Below, one piece after another: positions 30,027 to 39,133 of a stretch of 64,000 nucleotides of DNA. The stretch lies in assembly GCF_001426525.1 (NCBI RefSeq), contig NZ_LMEW01000002.1:62001-126000 (forward strand), read 5' to 3'. Both the position numbers and the translations under genes were made by a program. A model generated the notes under the pieces. The model made no database searches, was not told the origin of the DNA, and saw only the letters and a list, made by a program, of their open reading frames with translations. Within the stretch, counting starts at the first letter, position 1; each line of letters opens with the position of its first letter. The stretch is from Massilia sp. Root133. GTDB lineage: Bacteria > Pseudomonadota > Gammaproteobacteria > Burkholderiales > Burkholderiaceae_D.

Positions 30027-31790
30027 ATGAGCACGATGTCCCATTCCCTGCGCCGCCTGCTCGACGGGCTGCCGCCGGCGCGCCACGCCGACGCGCAGCG
30101 CCGTTTCGCGCGCCACGAGGCCGTGCTGGCCGACCGCCTGCACCGCCTGTACGGCCATCTGCCCGGCCACGCCGCCTGGTTCGACAACCTGATGGCCGGG
30201 ATCGGGGGGCTGATGGCCGCGCGCCCGGCCGCGCTGCAGGCGCTCGACGCCGCCCGCGAGGACGAGCCGCGCTGGTTCTGCGAACCGACGATGCTGGGCT
30301 ACAGCGCCTACGTCGACCAGTTCGGGAGCGACCTGCGCGGCGTGAAAGAGCGTATTCCGCACCTGCGCGACCTGGGCGTCACGTACCTGCACCTGCTGCC
30401 GTTCCTGCGTCCGCGCGCGGGCGAGAGCGACGGCGGGTTTGCCGTGGCCAGCTTCGACGAGGTCGACCCGCGCTTCGGCACGATGGCCGACCTGGAAGAC
30501 CTGACGGCGGCGCTGCGCGAAGCGGGCATCAGCCTGTGCTCGGACCTGATCCTGAACCATGTGGCCGACGACCATCCGTGGGCGCTGGGCGCCCTGACCG
30601 GTGACACCGCCATGCGCGCCTTTTTCCACGTGCTGGACGAAGACAAGGCGCGGGCGTATGAGCGTACGCTGGGCCAGGTGTTCCCGCAGGCGGCGCCCGG
30701 CAATTTCACGCATGTCCCGGCGCTGGGCGGCTGGGTGTGGACCACGTTCTATCCGTTCCAGTGGGACCTGAACTACGCCAACCCGGCCGTGTTCGAAGCC
30801 GTGGCGGCGGCGCTGCTGCGCCTCGCGAACCGCGGCATCGACGTGTTCCGCCTCGACTCCACCGCGTTCCTGTGGAAGCGCCTCGGCACCGACTGCATGA
30901 ACCAGCCGGAAGCGCATCTGCTGCTGCAGGCGCTGCGCGCCATCGTCGACATCGCCGCGCCCGGGGTGCTGTTGAAGGCCGAGGCGATCGTGCCGACGCG
31001 CGAACTGCCCGCGTACTTCGGCGATACCAAGGCGCCCGAATGCCACCTCGCGTACCACAGCACGCTGATGACGGCCGGCTGGGCCGCGCTGGCCGAGGAA
31101 GACGCGGGCCTCGTGCGCGCGGTCGCCGCCGCCACGCCGCCGCTGCCGTCGGGCGCGAGCTGGCTGACCTATGTGCGCTGCCACGACGACATCGGCTGGA
31201 AGCACCTGCTGGCTGAAGCGGGCAGTCTCGATCGGCTGGCCGCCGTCGCGCGCACTTACAACGAAGGGCCAGGCGTCGGCTTCCAGGGCGGCCTCGCGAC
31301 CAACGGCACGGCCGCGGCGCTGAGTGGCGCGGACGGATCCGAGGAAGGCTTGCGGCGCCTGCTGCTCGTGCACGGCCTCGCGTTGTGCTTCGGCGGCCTG
31401 CCCGTGCTGTACATGGGCGACGAGCTGGCGATGGCCAACGACGACAGCTACCTCGCCGACCCGGCGAAGGCGCACGACAGCCGCTGGATCCAGCGCGCGC
31501 CGTTCGACGAAGCGCGTTACGCGGAGCGTGGCGATATCACGACGCCGGCCGGCCGCGCGTACGCGGGCCTGCGCCGGCTGATCCGGCAGCGCCGCGAGAC
31601 ACCGGACCTCGCGGCCGGGACGCCGTGCACGGTGCTGCCCGCCGGCGATCCGGCCCTGCTGGCGCTGGCGCGCGGCGAGCGCTTCCTGGGCCTCTTCAAT
31701 TTTTCCGGCCGCGCGTTGACCGTCGACCTGGCCGCGTACGGCCGCGCCGGCACGGTGACGCTGGCGCCGTGGGATCAGGTGTGGCTATGA
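30027..31790 (+). CDS. suxB: Amylosucrase / sucrose hydrolase (GH13 subfamily 4)
   Basis: 587 aa. Splits sucrose to fructose plus glucose or alpha-glucan. The GH13_4 pattern is clear: YVDQFGSDLRGVKERIPHLR, LHLLPFLRP, ESDGGFAVASF. The catalytic nucleophile Asp277 (FRLDSTAF), acid/base Glu319 (LLKAEAIV) and Asp387 (RCHDDIG) are present, with nucleophile-to-acid spacing of 42 as in Neisseria amylosucrase (286/328). No signal peptide, so it acts in the cytoplasm after uptake. Hydrolase versus polymerase activity cannot be told from sequence. It overlaps the fructokinase start by ATGA. Confidence 0.92.
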   Translation: MSTMSHSLRRLLDGLPPARHADAQRRFARHEAVLADRLHRLYGHLPGHAAWFDNLMAGIGGLMAARPAALQALDAAREDEPRWFCEPTMLGYSAYVDQFGSDLRGVKERIPHLRDLGVTYLHLLPFLRPRAGESDGGFAVASFDEVDPRFGTMADLEDLTAALREAGISLCSDLILNHVADDHPWALGALTGDTAMRAFFHVLDEDKARAYERTLGQVFPQAAPGNFTHVPALGGWVWTTFYPFQWDLNYANPAVFEAVAAALLRLANRGIDVFRLDSTAFLWKRLGTDCMNQPEAHLLLQALRAIVDIAAPGVLLKAEAIVPTRELPAYFGDTKAPECHLAYHSTLMTAGWAALAEEDAGLVRAVAAATPPLPSGASWLTYVRCHDDIGWKHLLAEAGSLDRLAAVARTYNEGPGVGFQGGLATNGTAAALSGADGSEEGLRRLLLVHGLALCFGGLPVLYMGDELAMANDDSYLADPAKAHDSRWIQRAPFDEARYAERGDITTPAGRAYAGLRRLIRQRRETPDLAAGTPCTVLPAGDPALLALARGERFLGLFNFSGRALTVDLAAYGRAGTVTLAPWDQVWL

Positions 31791-32731
31791 TGACGCAACG
31801 TGTAAATGGAACCGTCGCCGTGTTCGGCGAAGCGCTGGTGGACGACTTCGGCGACCGCCAGGTGATCGGCGGCGCGCCGTTCAACGTGGCGCGCCATTTG
31901 GCCGCGCTGGGGCAGGATGCCCTGATGCTCACCCGCGTGGGCCTGGACGAGAACGGCGCCCGCATGCGCGCCGAGTTCGAGCGCTTCGGCCTGCCGATGG
32001 CCGGGCTGCAGGTCGATGCGGCCTTGCCGACGGGCCGGGTGAGTGTGGAACGCCACGGCGACGGCGGCCACCGCTTCACGATCCTGCCGCACCAGGCTTA
32101 TGATGCCATCGAGGCGGAGCCCGCGATGGCGGCCATGACGGCCGCCGCGCCCGCGACGCTGTATTTCGGCACGCTGGCCCAGCGCGAGCCGGCATCGCGC
32201 GATACGCTGGCGCGGCTGCTGGCGGCGACCGATGCCTGCCGCTACCTGGACCTGAACGTGCGGGAAGGGCAGGTGACGGAGCGCTGCGTGTTCGCATCGC
32301 TGCACGCGGCCGACATCGTCAAGGTCAACGAAGAGGAGTTGCAGGATTTGTTCGGCTGGTACACCCACATGCGGCTCCCGACGGACGACATGGCATGCGC
32401 CGACGTGCGCCACGCGTGCGCGACCTTGCTGCGCGTGTTCAACCTGACGGGCCTGATCGTGACGCTGGGGCCGCGCGGTGCCGTGTATTTCGGTGCCGAC
32501 GGTGCGTATCACGCCACGCCGGCACCGTCCGCGCCCGTGCAGCTGGCCGACACGGTGGGTGCCGGCGACGCCTTCTCCGCCGTGTTCCTGCTGGGCCGCG
32601 CGCGCGGCTGGGCGCTCGATGCCACGCTTGCCCGCGCCAACGAATTCGCCGGCGCCGTGTGCGGCATCGTCGGCGCCGTCCCGGACGATCATGCGTTCTA
32701 CCGTCCATTCATCGACCGCTGGGAGCCATGA
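31787..32731 (+). CDS. PfkB-family fructokinase 1
   Basis: 314 aa from the ATG at 31787, whose ATGA overlaps the amylosucrase stop (an adjacent ATG at 31790 is also possible). It should phosphorylate the fructose released from sucrose. PfkB features: GGAPFNVARHLAALG near the start and the anion-hole/catalytic motif DTVGAGDAFSAVF near the end. A paralogue with the same length and motifs lies two genes downstream at 34055. Confidence 0.9.
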   Translation: MMTQRVNGTVAVFGEALVDDFGDRQVIGGAPFNVARHLAALGQDALMLTRVGLDENGARMRAEFERFGLPMAGLQVDAALPTGRVSVERHGDGGHRFTILPHQAYDAIEAEPAMAAMTAAAPATLYFGTLAQREPASRDTLARLLAATDACRYLDLNVREGQVTERCVFASLHAADIVKVNEEELQDLFGWYTHMRLPTDDMACADVRHACATLLRVFNLTGLIVTLGPRGAVYFGADGAYHATPAPSAPVQLADTVGAGDAFSAVFLLGRARGWALDATLARANEFAGAVCGIVGAVPDDHAFYRPFIDRWEP

Positions 32732-34104
32732 TGGCCAAGCCGCGCATGACGTTCTGGCAGATCGTCAACATGAACATCGGATTCTTCGGTATCCAGTTCA
32801 GCTTCGGGCTGCAGCAGAGCAGCATGAGCCCCATCTACAAATACCTCGGCGCCGACGAGGCGAGCCTGCCGTATCTGTGGCTCGCGGGGCCCGTCACGGG
32901 CCTGCTCGTGCAGCCGCTGATCGGCGCGATGAGCGACCGCACCGTCAGCCGCTGGGGGAGACGTACGCCATACTTCCTGATCGGCGCGATCCTGTGCAGC
33001 CTTGGCCTGCTGGCGATGCCGTACAGCCCGACGTTGTGGATGGCCGCGAGCCTGCTGTGGATCCTCGACTCCGCGAACAACGTCACGATGGAACCGTACC
33101 GCGCCTTCGTCAGCGACAAGCTGCCCGCGAGCCAGCACTCGCTCGGCTTCCTCACGCAAAGCGCGTTCACGGGCCTGGGCCAGACGCTGGCCTACCTGAC
33201 GCCGTCGCTGCTCGTGTGGATCGGCATGGACAAGGATGCCGTCAACGGCAGCCATATCCCGCAGGTCGTCGTCGCGGCATTCCTGATCGGCGCCGTGTGC
33301 TCGCTCGTCTCCGTGCTGTGGTCCGTCAAGACGACGCCGGAAGACCCGCTGCCGCCGCACGCGCTGGCGGCGCTGCGCGCGACGCCCGGCGGCTGGCGCC
33401 ACACGCTGGCGGAGATCGCCGCGGCCGTGCGCGACATGCCGGTGACCATGAAGCAGTTGGCCCTCGTGAAGCTCTTCCAGTGGTACGCGATGTTCTGCTA
33501 CTGGCAATTCATCACGCTGTCGCTGGCGCGTACCCTGTTCGGCACGAGCGACGCGGCCTCGCCGGGCTTTCGCGACGCGGGTCTCCTCAACGGCCAGATC
33601 GGCGCGTTTTACAACTTCATCGCATTCCTCGCCGCGTTCGCGCTGGTGCCGTTCGCGCGGCGTCACGGGCCGCACGTCGTGCACGCCGTGTGCCTGCTAC
33701 TGGCCGGCGCCGGCATGCTCGCGATCCCGCACATCCACACGCCGGTGCTGCTGCTCGTGCCGATGGTCGGCATCGGCCTCGCGTGGGCCAGCATCATGGG
33801 CAATCCGTATGTGATCCTCGCGTCCAGCCTGCCGCCGGAACGCACCGGGGTCTACATGGGGATCTTCAACATGTTCATCGTGATCCCGATGATCATCCAG
33901 ATCTTCACTTTGCCGCTGTACTACCATAGCTGGCTGGGCGGGAACCCGGAAAACGTGATCCGCCTGGCCGGCGCGCTGCTCGTTTGCGCCGCTTTCGCGA
34001 TGCGGCTGGTGCGCTACAATGCCCCGGGTACGATCGAACGGACGGAGATGGCGTATGGTGAAGTGGAACGGGATGGCGGTGGTGTTCGGCGAGGTGCTCG
34101 TTGA
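32728..34104 (+). CDS. suxC: MFS sucrose/oligosaccharide transporter
   Basis: 458 aa with about 12 transmembrane helices; inner-membrane sugar importer. The cytoplasmic loop after helix 2 reads MSDRTVSRWGRRTPYF, the GPH/sucrose-type variant of MFS motif A, and the N-terminus GFFGIQFSFGLQQSSMSPIYKYLGA is typical of SuxC/SUT-like carriers. ATG at 32728 overlaps the fructokinase stop (ATGA). Its 3' end overlaps the second fructokinase by 50 bp. Placed between outer-membrane receptor and sucrose enzyme in the pathway. Confidence 0.9.
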   Translation: MMAKPRMTFWQIVNMNIGFFGIQFSFGLQQSSMSPIYKYLGADEASLPYLWLAGPVTGLLVQPLIGAMSDRTVSRWGRRTPYFLIGAILCSLGLLAMPYSPTLWMAASLLWILDSANNVTMEPYRAFVSDKLPASQHSLGFLTQSAFTGLGQTLAYLTPSLLVWIGMDKDAVNGSHIPQVVVAAFLIGAVCSLVSVLWSVKTTPEDPLPPHALAALRATPGGWRHTLAEIAAAVRDMPVTMKQLALVKLFQWYAMFCYWQFITLSLARTLFGTSDAASPGFRDAGLLNGQIGAFYNFIAFLAAFALVPFARRHGPHVVHAVCLLLAGAGMLAIPHIHTPVLLLVPMVGIGLAWASIMGNPYVILASSLPPERTGVYMGIFNMFIVIPMIIQIFTLPLYYHSWLGGNPENVIRLAGALLVCAAFAMRLVRYNAPGTIERTEMAYGEVERDGGGVRRGAR

Positions 34105-34999
34105 GGAAGGCGCGGGCGCCCCGGTCGTGGGCGGCGCCCCGTTCAATGTGGCGCGCCACCTGGCCGCCTTCATGGCACCGCACCTCTTGATCACCCGCAT
34201 CGGCGACGACCGCAACGGCGCCGCCGTCCGCGCCGAGTTCGAGCGCTTCGTGATCCCGGAAACGGGCTTGCAGATCGACACGATGGAAGAAACGGGCCGC
34301 GCCGTCGTCGAGCGCCAGGGCACCAGTCATCGTCTCACTTTGCTGCCGCGCCAGGCCTACGATTTCATCGACCCGTCGCTGGCCGCCGCGAGCGTTTCCG
34401 GCGGCGCGTACGACACCGTGTATTTCGGTACGCTGGCCCAACGCGAAGAACGCTCGCGCCTCGCGCTGGCGGCCGTGCTGGACGCGACGCCGGCGGCCAA
34501 GCGCTTCCTCGACCTCAACCTGCGCACGGGCCACGCGACCGAACCGATCGTCACGAAGGCGCTGACGGCGGCCGACATCGTCAAGGTCAACGAGGAGGAA
34601 TTGCAGGCGCTGTTCCAGTGGTATTTCCAGATCGGCCCGAACGACGCGGCGCTGTCGACCGAAGAAGTGCACGCGGCCTGCCGCGCGCTGATGGACCGCT
34701 TTTCGCTGGAAGCACTGATCGTGACCCTGGGCCACCGCGGTTCCGTGTACTTCGGCGCGGACGGCAGCTACGTCGCCACCCGCGACAACCCGGCGCCGCC
34801 GTTCGTGATCGACACGACGGGCGCGGGCGACGCCTTCGCCGCCATCTTCATGCTGGGCCGCGCGCGCGGCTGGCCGCTGGAGCTCATCCTGGCGCGCGCC
34901 AACGAATTCGCCGGCGCGATCTGTGCGGTCAGCGGGGCGGTGCCTGCCGACATGGGTTTCTATGACAAGTGGGTCGCACGCTGGCGCGAGGCATCTTAA
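34055..34999 (+). CDS. PfkB-family fructokinase 2 (paralogue)
   Basis: 314 aa from the ATG at 34055 (GGAG 7 nt upstream), beginning inside the transporter gene. Same PfkB landmarks as the first copy: GGAPFNVARHLAAF, VKVNEEELQALF and DTTGAGDAFAAIF. The N-terminal segment before the sugar domain is short, without the ALVDDFGDRQ stretch of copy 1. Two fructokinases in one sucrose operon are redundant unless they differ in sugar or regulation. Confidence 0.88.
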   Translation: MVKWNGMAVVFGEVLVEEGAGAPVVGGAPFNVARHLAAFMAPHLLITRIGDDRNGAAVRAEFERFVIPETGLQIDTMEETGRAVVERQGTSHRLTLLPRQAYDFIDPSLAAASVSGGAYDTVYFGTLAQREERSRLALAAVLDATPAAKRFLDLNLRTGHATEPIVTKALTAADIVKVNEEELQALFQWYFQIGPNDAALSTEEVHAACRALMDRFSLEALIVTLGHRGSVYFGADGSYVATRDNPAPPFVIDTTGAGDAFAAIFMLGRARGWPLELILARANEFAGAICAVSGAVPADMGFYDKWVARWREAS

Positions 35000-35000
35000 A

Positions 35001-35138
35001 AAGGAACCTCGAGAAACCGTCGCGAGCGGAAGCAATGTTGGCCGAGAAGCGCAGCCGTACTTACGGTACGGCCGGTCCGCCGTAGCGGAGCATCGGAGGC
35101 CAACAGTGCGACGCGCAGCAGGTTTATCGACGTTCCTT
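35001..35138. repeat. 138-bp imperfect palindromic intergenic element
   Basis: The whole gap between fructokinase 2 and bfr is one long inverted repeat: ends AAGGAAC...GTTCCTT, next to them TCGAgAAACC / GGTTTaTCGA, then TGTTGGCC / GGCCAACA, with the centre GTACTTACGGTAC...CCGGTCCGCC. The right end overlaps the bfr stop codon. It could fold as a large hairpin and serve as a bidirectional terminator, or be a non-autonomous mobile element. Confidence 0.75.
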
Positions 35139-35607
35139 ATTCGCCCATCTGCGATTGCAGGTAATTCTGGATGCCGACCTTGACGATGAGGTCGAGCTGC
35201 GTCTCCAGCCACTCGATGTGTTCCTCGGTGTCTTCGAGAATCTCCAGCAGCAGGTCGCGCGACACGTAGTCGTGCGCGATCTCGGCGGCGGCGATGCCTT
35301 CCTTGACCGTGACCTGGGCCGCGCGTTCCAGCTTCAGGTCGCATTCCAGCATCTCCTGTACCGATTCGCCGATCAGCAGCTTGTGCAGCGCCTGCAGGTT
35401 CGGCAATCCGTCGAGCATCAGGATGCGGTCGATCAGGCGGTCGGCATGCTTCATCTCGCCGATCGATTCGTCGTATTCTTTCTTGCCCAGCTTGTCGAAG
35501 CCCCAGTGCCTGTACATGCGGGCATGCAGGAAATACTGGTTGACTGCGGTGAGCTCGTTGGTCAGCTGAGCGTTGAGCAGCCTGATGATGTTGGGATCGC
35601 CCTTCAT
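35137..35607 (-). CDS. bfr: Bacterioferritin
   Basis: 156 aa, standard length; 24-mer iron-storage cage subunit with a ferroxidase centre and shared heme. Glu18, Glu51 and His54 of the ferroxidase site and the heme ligand Met52 sit at their canonical positions ([28 protein letters not shown]). Glu94 and Glu127/His130 regions are conserved ([27 protein letters not shown]). It belongs to a leftward iron cluster with the bfd gene about 0.9 kb upstream. Confidence 0.96.
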   Translation of the reverse strand: MKGDPNIIRLLNAQLTNELTAVNQYFLHARMYRHWGFDKLGKKEYDESIGEMKHADRLIDRILMLDGLPNLQALHKLLIGESVQEMLECDLKLERAAQVTVKEGIAAAEIAHDYVSRDLLLEILEDTEEHIEWLETQLDLIVKVGIQNYLQSQMGE

Positions 35608-35687
35608 GGATTGCCTTTTCGTGCGGTTGTCGTCATAGCATCATAGCAAACCATGAGGCGGGCGGGCAGGGCATATGATGGAGGAGG

Positions 35688-36368
35688 TCATATCGCCGCC
35701 AGTGCCAGGCCGCCCGCCGCCAGCAGCGACACGGCCCCGATCACGATGCCCACCGTGCGCCGCCGGTTGGTGAGCGACCACAGCACGACGCCGGACAGCG
35801 ACAGCAGGATGATGGAACCGGCCAGCGTGTCCACGAGCAGGATCCATGCGGCACTCATGCCCACGCCCTTGTGCAGGTTGACGAGGGTGCCGAACACATT
35901 GTTCTCGGCGCGTTTGACGGTGACATAGCTGTTGCCGACCCAATACTCGGCCTGGACATTGCCCGACGGTGAAGTAAAACTGGCGCTCCAGCGCGCGGGC
36001 TGGATCAGGGACTTGTCGCCCCACGCGACGGGGCGCGCCGCCTCGGCTGTTACGCGTCCGGGCTCAGGCTCCAGCCGCAACGAGCGCTTGAGCCAGGTCG
36101 CCAGCGCCTGCGGACTGCCGGGTGACGGACTGGGCAAGGGAACCTGGACCGTGGACGCCTGCGCCTGGACGGCGGGAATTTTCATCACGGCACGGTGGTT
36201 GAGGAGGATGCCAGTGCTGCCGAACAACAGGCCGAGCACGGCGCCCCATAGACCTATCCAGCCATGCGTCTTGCGCAGCCATTTGACCATGACGGCGCGG
36301 CGCGACGGCTGCGGGGGCGGCTGGACCGTAAAGGGCGCTTGGGGTGGGCGGAACGGGATTACGGGCAT
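35688..36368 (-). CDS. PepSY-associated transmembrane protein
   Basis: 226 aa. A proline-rich N-terminus, a first helix with HGWIGLWGAVLGLLFGSTGILLNHR, a periplasmic domain, then NLHKGVGMSAAWILLVDTLAGSIILLSLSG and a final helix. This is the truncated PepSY-TM layout; histidines flanking the helices suggest heme or metal redox chemistry as in related ferric-reductase-like proteins. Its place between bfr and bfd supports a role in iron handling, but the reaction is unknown. Confidence 0.75.
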   Translation of the reverse strand: MPVIPFRPPQAPFTVQPPPQPSRRAVMVKWLRKTHGWIGLWGAVLGLLFGSTGILLNHRAVMKIPAVQAQASTVQVPLPSPSPGSPQALATWLKRSLRLEPEPGRVTAEAARPVAWGDKSLIQPARWSASFTSPSGNVQAEYWVGNSYVTVKRAENNVFGTLVNLHKGVGMSAAWILLVDTLAGSIILLSLSGVVLWSLTNRRRTVGIVIGAVSLLAAGGLALAAI

Positions 36369-36496
36369 GGGAGTGAAATCCGGATGCGTCGGAAGTCACA
36401 TATTACCAAGACCGGGTCGTGCATGGTCGGGTGCACGTACCGATTTTGCATGGCAATATCGGGCGCCGCGGCGGCCTGCGCGGGAAGGTGCGTGGA

Positions 36497-36715
36497 TCAG
36501 GCGACGAGCCCGTCGGCCGGCGCACGGCGCAGCTCGGTGACGACAGTCTTGCTTTCCAGGTGTTCGTGCATCACTTCGCGCGCATAGCTGACGCATTTGC
36601 CGCAGCAGGTGCCGACGCCCAGTTCCTTGTACAGGTCGGCCATCGACGTGAGGCCGAGGTCGACCGCCTGGCGGATTTCGCGGTCGGAGATGTTATTGCA
36701 GACACAGACGATCAT
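36497..36715 (-). CDS. bfd: Bacterioferritin-associated ferredoxin
   Basis: 72 aa from the ATG at 36715 (E. coli Bfd is 64). The [2Fe-2S] ligands Cys4, Cys6, Cys38 and Cys41 match E. coli Bfd numbering exactly (MIVCVCNNISD; GTCCGKC). It donates electrons to mineral iron in bacterioferritin so that Fe2+ is released under iron starvation. An in-frame ATG at 36742 would add nine residues before the conserved start and is less likely. A Fur box lies about 47 bp upstream, consistent with iron repression. Confidence 0.95.
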   Translation of the reverse strand: MIVCVCNNISDREIRQAVDLGLTSMADLYKELGVGTCCGKCVSYAREVMHEHLESKTVVTELRRAPADGLVA

Positions 36716-36761
36716 GGACGGTTCCGGTGGTGGATGCATCACAGGCCGTTGCTACTTGGTC

Positions 36762-36780
36762 TATAATGCGAATCATTCTC
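36762..36780 (-). promoter_or_regulatory. Fur box upstream of bfd
   Basis: TATAATGCGAATCATTCTC matches 15 of 19 positions of the Fur consensus. It sits between the divergent bfd and feoA genes, nearer bfd. Confidence 0.8.
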
Positions 36781-36885
36781 ATTACCCTTCGTATTCTGCT
36801 CAAGTTGGATCGCGAATGCAAGCGTTTTTGTTGCGTTGTTGCGTTAAATGAAGGCTGAGAGATCGGAAGTAGACAAACCGCAAAT

Positions 36886-36904
36886 AGAAATAATTCGCAT
36901 TTAG
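36886..36904 (+). promoter_or_regulatory. Possible weak Fur box upstream of feoA
   Basis: Shares the nonamer ATTCGCATT with the complement of the bfd Fur box but matches the Fur consensus at only about half of the positions. It lies 55 bp before the feoA start, where an iron-responsive operator would be expected. Confidence 0.4.
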
Positions 36905-36958
36905 GTTTATGATGTACCCAACCGTAAAAGCATCGCATCACTACCCGGAAGCGACACC

Positions 36959-37228
36959 ATGACTCTTGCTCCTACCCTGACCACGCTCGACAGCCTCAAG
37001 GCCGGCCAGAGCGGCACCGTGATCCATCTCGCGCCGAACGCGGTCGGCAGCCGCGACGGCGGTATCGACGTGTCGCGCCGCCTGATGGAACTGGGTTTCG
37101 TGCCGGGCGAGCGCATCCGCATGCTCAAGCGCGGCCTGCCCGGCGGTCCGCTGGCGGTCAAGGTCGGCCAGTCGACGTTCGCCCTGCGCCGCTTCGAGGC
37201 GGCGCTGGTCTCGATCCAGCCGGAGTAA
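36959..37228 (+). CDS. feoA: Ferrous iron transport protein FeoA
   Basis: 89 aa, SH3-like fold; cytosolic accessory of the FeoB Fe2+ transporter. Conserved LMELGFVPGERIRMLKRGLPGGPLAVKV pattern of FeoA. It lies 10 bp upstream of feoB in one operon, 243 bp from divergent bfd, with Fur-like sites between them. Confidence 0.95.
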   Translation: MTLAPTLTTLDSLKAGQSGTVIHLAPNAVGSRDGGIDVSRRLMELGFVPGERIRMLKRGLPGGPLAVKVGQSTFALRRFEAALVSIQPE

Positions 37229-37238
37229 TGGAACCAAT

Positions 37239-39131
37239 ATGGGAGCAGTAGATCAGCAGGTCCAGGCGGCCGCAAAAACGCCGCTCATCGCCCTGCTGGG
37301 TAATCCGAACTGTGGCAAGACCGCCTTGTTCAACCGCCTGACCGGCGCGCGCCAGAAGGTCGCGAACTACGCCGGCGTCACCATCGAACGCAAGGAAGGC
37401 AGCTTCACGCTGCCGGGTGGCCGCGCATTGCGCGTGCTCGACCTGCCGGGCGCCTACAGCCTGAACGCCCACACGCCCGACGAAGCGATCACGCGCGACG
37501 TCGTCGCCGGCCTGCGCGCCGGCGAGCAGACGCCGGATGCCGTCGTCTGCGTCGTCAACGCGACGAATTTGCGCCTGAACCTGCGCCTCGTCCTCGAGAT
37601 CAAGCGCCTGGGCCTGCCGATGGTGCTGGCGCTGAACATGGTCGACGTGGCGAGGAAGCGCGGCATCGAGATCGACACGGCGCGCCTGTCGAAAGAGCTG
37701 GGCATGCCCGTCATCGAGACCGTGGCCATCCAGGCAGGCGGCGAGAAGGGCCTGCTGGCGGCACTGGAAGCCATGCCGTTCGACCTGCAGATCAAGCCGA
37801 ACCCGCTGTCGGCCATCGACGCCGTCCCGGTCGAGGAAACGCAGCGCGAGGTGCGCCGCATCATCGACGCGACGGTCGGCTTCGACAACGACAAGGGCAA
37901 TCTGAGCGAGCAGATCGACCACGTCGTGCTGCACCCTGTGATCGGCCCCGTCATCCTGGCGGCCACGATGTTCCTGATTTTCCAGGCCGTGTTCAGCTGG
38001 GCCGCCGTGCCGATGGACCTGATCAAGAACGGCGTCGACGCCATCGGCCAGTGGGTCGGCGGCGCCATGGCCGATGGCCCGCTGCGCAGCCTGATCGTCG
38101 AGGGTATCCTGGGCGGCGTCGGCAGCGTGCTCGTGTTCCTGCCGCAGATTTTGATCCTGTTCTTCTTCATCCTCGTGCTGGAGGATTGCGGCTACCTGCC
38201 GCGCGCCGCGTTCCTGCTCGACCGCATGATGGGCGGCGTCGGCCTCTCGGGCCGCGCGTTCATCCCGTTGCTGTCGTCGTTCGCCTGCGCGATTCCCGGC
38301 GTGATGGCCGCGCGCACGATCCAGAATCCGCGCGACCGCCTCGTCACGATCATGATCGCGCCGTTGATGACGTGTTCCGCGCGCCTGCCCGTGTACGCGC
38401 TCGTGATCGCCGCGTTCATCCCGAACCGCGAACTGACCGCCGGCATCAACCTGCAGGGCATGGTGTTGTTCCTGCTGTACGCGGCCGGCATCATCAGCGC
38501 GATGGCCGTCGCTTATGTATTCAAACGCACGATGGGCGCCAAGGGCCACCAGCCGCTGATGCTGGAACTGCCCGCCTACCACTGGCCGCACCTGAACAAC
38601 CTGGCGTTGGGCCTGTGGGAACGCGCGCGCATCTTCATCACCCGCGTGGGCACCGTGATCCTCACCCTGATGGTGCTCGTCTGGTTCCTGTCCAGCTTCC
38701 CGGGCGCACCGGAAGGCGCGACGCATCCGCCGATCTACTACAGCATCGCGGGCATGCTGGGCCGCGCATTGGCCGTCGTGTTCGAACCGATCGGCTTCGG
38801 CTGGCAGATCTGCATCGCGCTCGTGCCGGGCATGGCCGCGCGCGAAGTGGCCGTCGGCGCGCTGGGCACGGTGTACGCGTTGTCGGGCGGCGGCGACGAC
38901 GTGGCCAGCTCGCTGACGCCGATCATCGCCGCATCGTGGAGCCTGCCGACGGCGTTGTCGCTGCTTGCGTGGTATGTGTTCGCGCCGCAGTGCCTGTCGA
39001 CGTTGTCCGTCGTGCGCCGCGAGACGGGCAGCGTGCGCTACGCGCTGCTGATGGCCGGCTACATGTTCGCGCTCGCGTACACGGCCTCGTTCCTGACCTT
39101 CCACATCGCACGGTCCGTGCTGGGGAGCTGA
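37239..39131 (+). CDS. feoB: Ferrous iron transporter FeoB
   Basis: 630 aa inner-membrane Fe2+ transporter. N-terminal G-protein domain with G1 GNPNCGKT, G3 DLPG and G4 NMVD, then two Gate segments (CGYLPRAAFLLDRMMGGVGLSGRAFIPLLSSFACAIPG around 320-355) and about nine helices. It is shorter than E. coli FeoB (773 aa), lacking much of the C-terminal region. The next gene starts 2 bp after its stop. Confidence 0.96.
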   Translation: MGAVDQQVQAAAKTPLIALLGNPNCGKTALFNRLTGARQKVANYAGVTIERKEGSFTLPGGRALRVLDLPGAYSLNAHTPDEAITRDVVAGLRAGEQTPDAVVCVVNATNLRLNLRLVLEIKRLGLPMVLALNMVDVARKRGIEIDTARLSKELGMPVIETVAIQAGGEKGLLAALEAMPFDLQIKPNPLSAIDAVPVEETQREVRRIIDATVGFDNDKGNLSEQIDHVVLHPVIGPVILAATMFLIFQAVFSWAAVPMDLIKNGVDAIGQWVGGAMADGPLRSLIVEGILGGVGSVLVFLPQILILFFFILVLEDCGYLPRAAFLLDRMMGGVGLSGRAFIPLLSSFACAIPGVMAARTIQNPRDRLVTIMIAPLMTCSARLPVYALVIAAFIPNRELTAGINLQGMVLFLLYAAGIISAMAVAYVFKRTMGAKGHQPLMLELPAYHWPHLNNLALGLWERARIFITRVGTVILTLMVLVWFLSSFPGAPEGATHPPIYYSIAGMLGRALAVVFEPIGFGWQICIALVPGMAAREVAVGALGTVYALSGGGDDVASSLTPIIAASWSLPTALSLLAWYVFAPQCLSTLSVVRRETGSVRYALLMAGYMFALAYTASFLTFHIARSVLGS

Positions 39132-39133
39132 TC

